DNA of 6,703 bases from assembly GCA_002431355.1 (NCBI GenBank), contig DJEQ01000041.1:9311-16013 (forward strand), given 5' to 3'. This document shows positions 1-4,751 of this stretch, piece after piece. The notes under the pieces were generated by a model, which was given only the letters and a program-made list of their open reading frames with translations, did no database searches and had not been told where the DNA came from. Each line of letters begins with the position of its first letter. The first letter of the stretch is position 1. The DNA comes from Oribacterium sp. UBA5894. GTDB taxonomy: Bacteria > Bacillota > Clostridia > Lachnospirales > Lachnospiraceae. The translations under genes and the position numbers were made by a program.

Positions 1-3
1 AAT

Positions 4-900
4 TTAGAGACGTCTTCGATAGAATCCGAGCTTCGGACTGTCTGAAAAGCCAAGTATTTCAAGCTCAATAAGAATTTCACTTAATTCCTGTACGGACATG
101 GACAGCTTCCCGATCAGCTGATCGAGGTGCACCGCCTCTACCTCAAGGGCATCATAAACCTTTTTCTGCTTCTTATTCAGCATGGAGCAGTCCTTTTCGA
201 GCATGCACTGCTCCTTATGATGTGTGAGATGAAGGTACTCGAGCACGTCTTCTGGAGATGCAAGAAGCTCTGCGCCCTGGCGAATCAGCTGATTACAGCC
301 CTTGGACAGGCCATCGGTCACGCGTCCAGGCAGTGCGAAGATCTGTTTGCCCTGATCCAATGCATCCCCGACGGTAATAAAGGTGCCGGAGCGTTCGCGT
401 GCCTCCAGTACCAGTATGGCATCCGCGAGTCCTGCAATGATACGGTTTCTGGAAGCAAACTGTGATCCAAGCGGCGGAGCATCGAGGGGAAGCTCTGAAA
501 TGGCACCACCGCCGTACTGCAGAATTTTATCATACAGAAGATAGTTTCGTGCCGGATAGCAGACATTGAGGCCACAGCCAAATACGGCATAAGTTTTCGC
601 CTCTGCATCTACCGCACCCCACTGACCGGCACTGTCAATGCCGGCTGCCATACCACTTACGATGCCGACTCCCTGCATGGCCAGTGCGCGTCCGAAGGAG
701 CGGGCCACCTGAAGTCCATAATCACTCGCGCTCCGTGCACCGATAATGGCCACTGTCGGCATCGAATCCGGTGGAAGTGTACCACGCACATAGAGCGTGC
801 GCGGTGGATTTGGAATATTTCGAAGGCGCTCTGGATACTCTGCGTCCAGCGGTGTCAGCTCTCGTATTTCCTGCTTCATATGCTCGTCACGTACTGTCAT
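4..900 (-). CDS. dprA: DNA processing protein DprA (Smf family)
   Basis: A 298-residue protein, close to the usual length of short Gram-positive DprA. DprA binds single-stranded DNA taken up by competent cells, protects it and loads RecA. The Rossmann-type DprA core is plain: IGARSASDYG (53-62), IVSGMAAGID (80-89), GCGLNVCYP (108-116), FASRNRIIAGL (148-158), EARERSGTFIT (166-176) and ALPGRV (189-194). Residues about 240-298 fit the C-terminal winged-helix domain. The ATG at 900 is chosen because AAAAGGAG lies 6 bases upstream. The frame stays open for 43 more codons upstream, but that part overlaps the end of comM and has no DprA character. It follows comM by 67 bases with no terminator between, so the two are probably co-transcribed. 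Oddities: the His of the usual AHxGAL motif is replaced (SAGQWGAV), and the usual FPxRNR reads FASRNR. The identification is secure; whether this strain is competent is unknown. Confidence 0.95.
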   Translation of the reverse strand: MTVRDEHMKQEIRELTPLDAEYPERLRNIPNPPRTLYVRGTLPPDSMPTVAIIGARSASDYGLQVARSFGRALAMQGVGIVSGMAAGIDSAGQWGAVDAEAKTYAVFGCGLNVCYPARNYLLYDKILQYGGGAISELPLDAPPLGSQFASRNRIIAGLADAILVLEARERSGTFITVGDALDQGKQIFALPGRVTDGLSKGCNQLIRQGAELLASPEDVLEYLHLTHHKEQCMLEKDCSMLNKKQKKVYDALEVEAVHLDQLIGKLSMSVQELSEILIELEILGFSDSPKLGFYRRRL

Positions 901-906
901 GTTATT

Positions 907-914
907 CTCCTTTT
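907..914 (-). promoter_or_regulatory. ribosome binding site of dprA
   Basis: AAAAGGAG on the minus strand sits 6 bases before the ATG at 900. It settles the dprA start over in-frame upstream starts that lie inside comM. The 67-base comM-dprA gap (901-967) holds no other clear signal. Confidence 0.8.
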
Positions 915-967
915 CTTCTTTATCCCGAGGACATAGCTTCCATGCATCGTTTCTATAGCTGCAGGAA

Positions 968-2521
968 CTATATACGTTCACCAGCTCCATAGAGCTGATC
1001 CTCAATACCGCGATAATGTACAGCTTCACTTAAATGTGCGACCTGAATCCTTTCCTCTCCGGCCAGGTCTGCGATGGTGCGAGCCACCTTCAGGACCTTG
1101 TGATAGGTACGCATGGACATCGAACGAAGATGGAAGATCTGTTCGATGAAACGAAGCTCCTTCGTACCGAGCTCACAGTAACGCTCAATTTCTCGAATCC
1201 CCATCTCAGCATTGACCGTGATTCCTTCATCGTGCTGGAAGCGAGTAGACTGGACGGCTCTGGCCTTCAGCACCTGTTCGCGCAGCTCTTCGGAGCCCGG
1301 TCCCGGCTGCTTCGATACGGCATCCTGAAATTCCACAGGGGAGGCTTCCACACAAAGATCAATCCGCTCGAGAATCGGCTTGCTGATGCCCCGCTGGTAC
1401 TGGCGTATCTGGCTTTCTGTACAGTGACACTTGTTTCGGTCCGGATAGTAGCCGCAGGGGCAGGGATTCATCGCTGCAACCAGTAAACAGTCGGCAGGAT
1501 AACGAAAGGTCCCGTTTAAGCGGGAAATGATCACCTGCTTTTCTTCAATCGGCTGCCGCAGTGCTTCAATAGAGGCTTTTGAAAAAAGTGGCAGCTCGTC
1601 CAGAAACAGTACGCCGCGGGATGCCAGGGCGAGTTCACCTGGAACCACACCACCCTGGGCAGAGCCACCGACCAGTGCTGCGGTGGTAATCGTGTGATGT
1701 GGTGTACGGAAGGGGCGATGATTGAGGAGGGGCTGTCCCGGCGGCAGAAGTCCGGCTACAGAATAGACTTTCGTGATTTCAATGTTTTCCTCTCGGCGGA
1801 GTGGAGGCAGAATGGTCGGAATACGTTTCGCAATCATGGTCTTTCCAGAACCGGCAACGCCGGACAGAAGCAGATTGTGTCCGCCTGCCGCTGCAATCAG
1901 AGCAGCACGTACACCGAAGCTCTGACCGTGAATCTCTGAAAAATCAACCGGATAGGATTCACGAATATCGGTATGAATGGGCTGTTCTCGTGGGTAAGAT
2001 AAAAAATGCTCTCTGGATTCAATCAGATGACAGAGATCGACAAGATCCTCGACACCAATGATGTCCATCTCCTCTACGACCAGTGCCTCCTGAATATCCA
2101 CAAATGGAACCACAGCGCCGCGAAGACCGGCACGTTTCATCTCCGAGACCAGTGAAAGTACACCATTCACATGCTTGATGGAGCCATCCAGCCCGAGCTC
2201 TCCGATAAAGCCATAGGCATCCAGAGAAAAGCTGTCATTCAGAAATACGCTTCGCAGGATCCCGGTGATAATTGCAAGATCGAAATAGGTCCCATCCTTT
2301 CGCCGATCTGCCGGGGCCAGATTGATGGTGAGCCTTCGCGGCGGCATGGCGATCTGCGCGTTCCGAAGTGCAACTTCGCAGCGCTCCAGGGCCTCCCGTA
2401 CAGAAGGAGATACATTTCCCACGATGATGGACCGCGGGAGTCCGTGGCTTTCATCCACTTCCACAGATACCGTGTATCCATCTAAGCCGGATAAGCCTGC
2501 ACTATTGATTTTTGCCAGCAT
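968..2521 (-). CDS. comM: ComM/YifB family Mg-chelatase-like AAA+ ATPase
   Basis: A 517-residue protein, full length for the family. In Vibrio cholerae ComM is a ring helicase that drives branch migration when transformed single-stranded DNA is integrated; the Gram-positive members (YifB) are little studied. Domains: ChlI-like N-terminal fold (about 15-140) with NLAPADRRKDGTYFDLA (67-83); AAA+ core (about 185-395) with Walker A GVAGSGKT (221-228), Walker B GVLFLDEL (303-310), the sensor-1 region AAMNPCPCG (349-357) and a paired-Cys element (C354, C356, C365, C367) typical of ComM; an Arg in ILERIDLC (383-390); and a C-terminal Mg_chelatase_C domain (about 410-510) with the sensor-2-like SMRTYHKVLKVAR. 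The ATG at 2521 is chosen because MLAKINSAGLSGLDG matches the family N-terminus and AGAGAGG lies 6 bases upstream. A TTG 18 bases further up lacks both. Walker A reads GVAGSGKT instead of the usual GPPGSGKT, and the N-terminal stretch 33-50 (IVGNVSPSVREALERCEV) is diverged from the common IVGLPDxAVKES form, but the ATPase residues are intact. It lies upstream of dprA. Confidence 0.95.
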   Translation of the reverse strand: MLAKINSAGLSGLDGYTVSVEVDESHGLPRSIIVGNVSPSVREALERCEVALRNAQIAMPPRRLTINLAPADRRKDGTYFDLAIITGILRSVFLNDSFSLDAYGFIGELGLDGSIKHVNGVLSLVSEMKRAGLRGAVVPFVDIQEALVVEEMDIIGVEDLVDLCHLIESREHFLSYPREQPIHTDIRESYPVDFSEIHGQSFGVRAALIAAAGGHNLLLSGVAGSGKTMIAKRIPTILPPLRREENIEITKVYSVAGLLPPGQPLLNHRPFRTPHHTITTAALVGGSAQGGVVPGELALASRGVLFLDELPLFSKASIEALRQPIEEKQVIISRLNGTFRYPADCLLVAAMNPCPCGYYPDRNKCHCTESQIRQYQRGISKPILERIDLCVEASPVEFQDAVSKQPGPGSEELREQVLKARAVQSTRFQHDEGITVNAEMGIREIERYCELGTKELRFIEQIFHLRSMSMRTYHKVLKVARTIADLAGEERIQVAHLSEAVHYRGIEDQLYGAGERI

Positions 2522-2527
2522 AAATGT

Positions 2528-2534
2528 CCTCTCT
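2528..2534 (-). promoter_or_regulatory. ribosome binding site of comM
   Basis: AGAGAGG lies 6 bases before the ATG at 2521. This favours that start over the in-frame TTG at 2537-2539, which overlaps the region just upstream of this site. Confidence 0.75.
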
Positions 2535-2553
2535 GGCAATTCAGATTCAGAAA

Positions 2554-2594
2554 CTAAAAAGACCTTACCATGAAATAGCTTTTCTGGTAAGGTC
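2554..2594 (-). terminator. intrinsic terminator after the rluA-family gene
   Basis: A perfect 10-bp stem (2561-2570 with 2585-2594, GACCTTACCA/TGGTAAGGTC) is extended past a one-base bulge by GAAA/TTTC, leaving a 5-base loop (2576-2580). On the minus strand it is followed by TTTTTAG (2560-2554). There is no T-run on the other side, so it works for minus-strand transcripts only. It lies 65 bases after the pseudouridine synthase stop and 32 bases before the comM ATG. Confidence 0.85.
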
Positions 2595-2598
2595 GATA

Positions 2599-2623
2599 AG
2601 TCGACTATAGTCTGAAAACAGAC
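2599..2623. repeat. cluster of overlapping short palindromes upstream of comM
   Basis: Three overlapping dyads lie just upstream of the terminator: AGTCGACT (2599-2606), GACTATAGTC (2603-2612), and the hairpin GTCTG-AAAA-CAGAC (2610-2623). The middle one contains TATAGT on the minus strand (2604-2609), which resembles a -10 box, but the matching -35 position is only a T-run (2627-2632). It could be an operator and weak promoter for comM, or chance dyads. Confidence 0.3.
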
Positions 2624-2659
2624 ATGAAAAAAGGACGGAATTCTGCGTGCTTATCCGCT

Positions 2660-3628
2660 TTATAAAAAATTTGAAAATTCTTTTGGTGCTTCTGCACGGA
2701 TCGTTTTTCCAGAAAGGCTCTGAAGCGCACCGCCGAGCTTTGCAGGAAAATGAAGCTCATAGGCATGGAGAAGCTGTGTTCGAACGCCATGCGCACGCCG
2801 GTAGTAGGCATTGGCTTCCCGATTCCCGTATTTCGGATCCCCCAGGATGGGATGTCCTATGGAAGACAGATGGGCACGAATCTGATGCGTTTTTCCGGTG
2901 ATGAGGTGCACCCTCAGCACGGTGAACATCTCTGCTGTTTTCAGTGGTGCGTAGGCCGTATGTATTTCTACGGCATCCTGAAACGCCTGCTTTCGGATGC
3001 ATACACGATTGGTCCGCTCATCCTTCAAAAGATAGCCATCGATCCGCTCGGGCGCTTCAATGCGTCCCTGCACAACGGCCAGATAGTATTTTTCAAGCGT
3101 ACGATCACGCAGGAGCGCTGCAAGCTCCTGTAAGGCAGGCAGCGTCTTTCCGAACAGAATAAGCCCGGATGTGTTTCTGTCCAGTCGATTCGCGATGCCC
3201 GGCTTAAACGTCAGGAGCTGGGTATCACTCAGCTGCCCCGTTGCCTCCAGATAGGAAAGGCAGTACTCATTGACGGAAGGGAGGGAGGAGCCGTCGGACT
3301 GGCTGAGCCATCCGGCAGGTTTATTGACAATGAGAAGCTGCGTGTCTTCATACACGATCCGTGGCCGAAAAGCGTCAAGTGAAAAGGCAGCAGGCTTTTT
3401 CTCCACGGTTCCGGCCATGATCGCGAAGGTTTCTTCTGAAAAGTACATCTTGACGGAATCCCCCAGATGAAGAAGCTCTTTTCCCTCTGCTTTTTTATCG
3501 TTCAATACAATGTTTTTCTTCCGCAGCATCTTGTAAATGAAGGAGGTCGTTGCATTTTTAAGATATTTATGCAGCAGCTTGTCCAGACGCTGGCCTGCTT
3601 CATTGGTTGAAACTCTGATCTCTCGCAC
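2660..3628 (-). CDS. RluA-family 23S rRNA-type pseudouridine synthase (RluC/RluD-like)
   Basis: A 322-residue protein. The family isomerises specific uridines to pseudouridine, mostly in 23S rRNA; the exact target cannot be read from the sequence. An S4 RNA-binding domain lies at about 8-60 (AGQRLDKLLHKYLKNA, then RKKNIVLND). The catalytic domain follows, with NKPAGWLSQ (102-110), the active-site motif ANRLDRNTSGL (146-156, catalytic Asp150), VHLITGKTHQIRAHL (240-254) and HPILGDPKYG (259-268). The HRLDR His is Asn here, as in a subset of Firmicute paralogues. The start is the GTG at 3628, with AGAAAGGAG 5 bases upstream and the S4 domain beginning soon after. The frame is open 32 codons further up, but that stretch lies inside the upstream reductase gene and looks non-family. 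It overlaps that gene by 29 bp, suggesting translational coupling, and a terminator follows 65 bases after its stop. Confidence 0.93.
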   Translation of the reverse strand: MREIRVSTNEAGQRLDKLLHKYLKNATTSFIYKMLRKKNIVLNDKKAEGKELLHLGDSVKMYFSEETFAIMAGTVEKKPAAFSLDAFRPRIVYEDTQLLIVNKPAGWLSQSDGSSLPSVNEYCLSYLEATGQLSDTQLLTFKPGIANRLDRNTSGLILFGKTLPALQELAALLRDRTLEKYYLAVVQGRIEAPERIDGYLLKDERTNRVCIRKQAFQDAVEIHTAYAPLKTAEMFTVLRVHLITGKTHQIRAHLSSIGHPILGDPKYGNREANAYYRRAHGVRTQLLHAYELHFPAKLGGALQSLSGKTIRAEAPKEFSNFL

Positions 3629-4463
3629 TGAAACTCCTTTCTGAAAATGCGGAACCTGTGACGGTCCGGTGCTCTCCTGCAGCTTTTTTAATGGATGTAC
3701 CTCGGTTAAGAAGACGAAGCACATACAGGATCAGCTTCGTTGGAAGAAGCTTCGACACGAGACGAAGAAGCTTCATGCTCGCACCATAGATGGAGAGCTC
3801 CTTTCCAAGCACGCTGTCCATCAGTGCAAGGTGACAGACCCTTTTCGGGTCGGCCATGAACAGATACTTGTAAAACGGAATCTGACCACTGGTCTCAGCC
3901 TTTGCAAAAAACTCTGTATGCACCGGGCCTGGGCAGACGGCGGTTACGCGAATGCCTGTTGCATGGAGCTCTTCCGCGAGACTCTGACTGAAGCTGAGTA
4001 CATAGCTCTTACTTGCAGCATAGACTGCAAAATCGGGCTGTGGCAGAAAGGCGCCACTCGACGCGAAGTTGAGAATGCGGGATTTCTCTGCCATATAGGG
4101 CAGACAGAGGCGTGTCATAGCGGTGAGTGCACCCATGTTCAGGTCAATCATCCCAAGCTGATCTGTAAGGCTCAGTTCCCGGATCGTGCCAATCTGTCCG
4201 AATCCGGCCGCATTGACAAGAAAAAGAATCGATGGCTGTTCTTGCTGCAACAGGGCTGAAAAGGCCTCATACGTGCTTTTCTGCTGCAGATCCTCTGTAA
4301 AAAAGCGGCAGGGCTTTGTCAGCTGCTTTTCCAGTGTCTTCAGCCGTTCCAGACGCCGTCCGATCAGCCAGAATTCCTGAATGGCCCCGATGTAGTCATT
4401 TAATTCGATGGCCATACGACGACCCATCCCGGAGGTGGCACCGGTAATGATTGCTACGTTCAT
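3600..4463 (-). CDS. short-chain dehydrogenase/reductase (SDR), substrate unknown
   Basis: A 287-residue classical SDR that should use NAD(P)H to reduce a carbonyl or oxidise an alcohol. Visible motifs: cofactor-binding TGATSGMGR (7-15) at the very N-terminus, an Arg pair at 36-37 in LIGRRLER that favours NADP(H), NAAG (84-87), a catalytic serine in NFASSGAF (132-139, Ser135 or Ser136), the YxxxK pair Tyr148 and Lys152, and PGPVHTEF (178-185). Residues about 229-254 form a basic, amphipathic stretch (KLLRLVSKLLPTKLILYVLR) that may sit on the membrane or close the active site. The ATG at 4463 has AGAGAGG 7 bases upstream. After Lys260 the last 27 residues are polar and unlike the family; they run over the ribosome binding site and start of the downstream synthase. 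No promoter is convincing between the tRNA terminator and this gene. It resembles DltE/YqjQ-type reductases, but the substrate cannot be named. Confidence 0.9.
   Translation of the reverse strand: MNVAIITGATSGMGRRMAIELNDYIGAIQEFWLIGRRLERLKTLEKQLTKPCRFFTEDLQQKSTYEAFSALLQQEQPSILFLVNAAGFGQIGTIRELSLTDQLGMIDLNMGALTAMTRLCLPYMAEKSRILNFASSGAFLPQPDFAVYAASKSYVLSFSQSLAEELHATGIRVTAVCPGPVHTEFFAKAETSGQIPFYKYLFMADPKRVCHLALMDSVLGKELSIYGASMKLLRLVSKLLPTKLILYVLRLLNRGTSIKKAAGEHRTVTGSAFSERSFSARDQSFNQ
3634..3641 (-). promoter_or_regulatory. ribosome binding site deciding the GTG start of the pseudouridine synthase
   Basis: GAAAGGAG lies 5 bases before GTG at 3628, inside the last codons of the upstream dehydrogenase gene. 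There is no ATG near the S4 domain start, so this site is the main reason to call a GTG. Confidence 0.8.
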
Positions 4464-4569
4464 CTTTTATCCTCTCTGTCTCTTCTTCATGTGTACGAAG
4501 GCTGCATGTGATCTCGCCCCTGCTGTCTATGGAGATCTGACACCGGCCTGCTTCCGAAGAATATGCAAA

Positions 4570-4605
4570 TATAAAGAAAACCGGAAGCTCATTCAGCTTC
4601 CGGTT
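4570..4605 (-). terminator. intrinsic terminator after tRNA-Leu
   Basis: A perfect 11-bp stem AACCGGAAGCT/AGCTTCCGGTT (4579-4589 with 4595-4605) has a 5-base loop. On the minus strand it is followed by TTCTTTATATTT. It begins 6 bases after the tRNA 3' end and probably also ends readthrough from the upstream PIN-like gene, which has no terminator of its own. Confidence 0.9.
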
Positions 4606-4611
4606 CTTTCC

Positions 4612-4695
4612 TGCGGGAGATGGGACTTGAACCCACACGTCCTATCGGACACAAGATCCTTAGTCTTGCCTGTCTGCCAATTTCAGCACTCCCGC
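4612..4695 (-). tRNA. tRNA-Leu, anticodon AAG
   Basis: An 84-base class II tRNA folded by hand. Acceptor GCGGGAG/CTCCCGC with discriminator A; D stem CTG/CAG; anticodon stem CAAGA/TCTTG with loop CTAAGGA, giving anticodon AAG (4659-4661); long variable arm with stem GTCC/GGAC and loop GATA; T stem GTGGG/CCCAT with loop TTCAAGT. The long variable arm, A73 and anticodon all agree with leucine, decoding CUU (and more if A34 becomes inosine). The 3' CCA is not encoded (the sequence continues GGAAAG), so it must be added by the CCA enzyme. It has its own promoter and terminator. Confidence 0.96.
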
Positions 4696-4707
4696 GCGAC
4701 AAGGTGT

Positions 4708-4736
4708 ATATTAGCACACGAAAGGCCGGTTGGCAA
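4708..4736 (-). promoter_or_regulatory. promoter of tRNA-Leu
   Basis: -35 TTGCCA (4731-4736, 5 of 6 to consensus), a 17-base spacer, and -10 TAATAT (4708-4713, 4 of 6) preceded by an extended TG element. The predicted transcription start near 4701 gives a leader of about 6 bases before the mature tRNA 5' end. The spacing and leader length are typical for a stable-RNA promoter. Confidence 0.8.
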
Positions 4737-4751
4737 GAAGTATTTTGTTTT

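Noticed and set aside
901..1029. N-terminal extension of DprA into the comM gene
   Set aside because: The extra 43 residues overlap comM, match no DprA feature, and a strong RBS precedes the ATG at 900.
3683..3690. Classical -1 programmed frameshift site (A_AAA_AAG)
   Set aside because: The sequence AAAAAAG is present, but the downstream synthase frame is +1 relative to the reductase, so a -1 shift would not join them; only a one-base loss or slippage would.
3629..3724. N-terminal extension of the pseudouridine synthase
   Set aside because: This stretch is within the reductase gene, lacks family character, and AGAAAGGAG sits right before the GTG at 3628.
4464..4569. Promoter for the SDR gene between the tRNA terminator and its ATG
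   Set aside because: No -35/-10 pair with acceptable spacing was found by eye; the region holds only the RBS as a clear signal.
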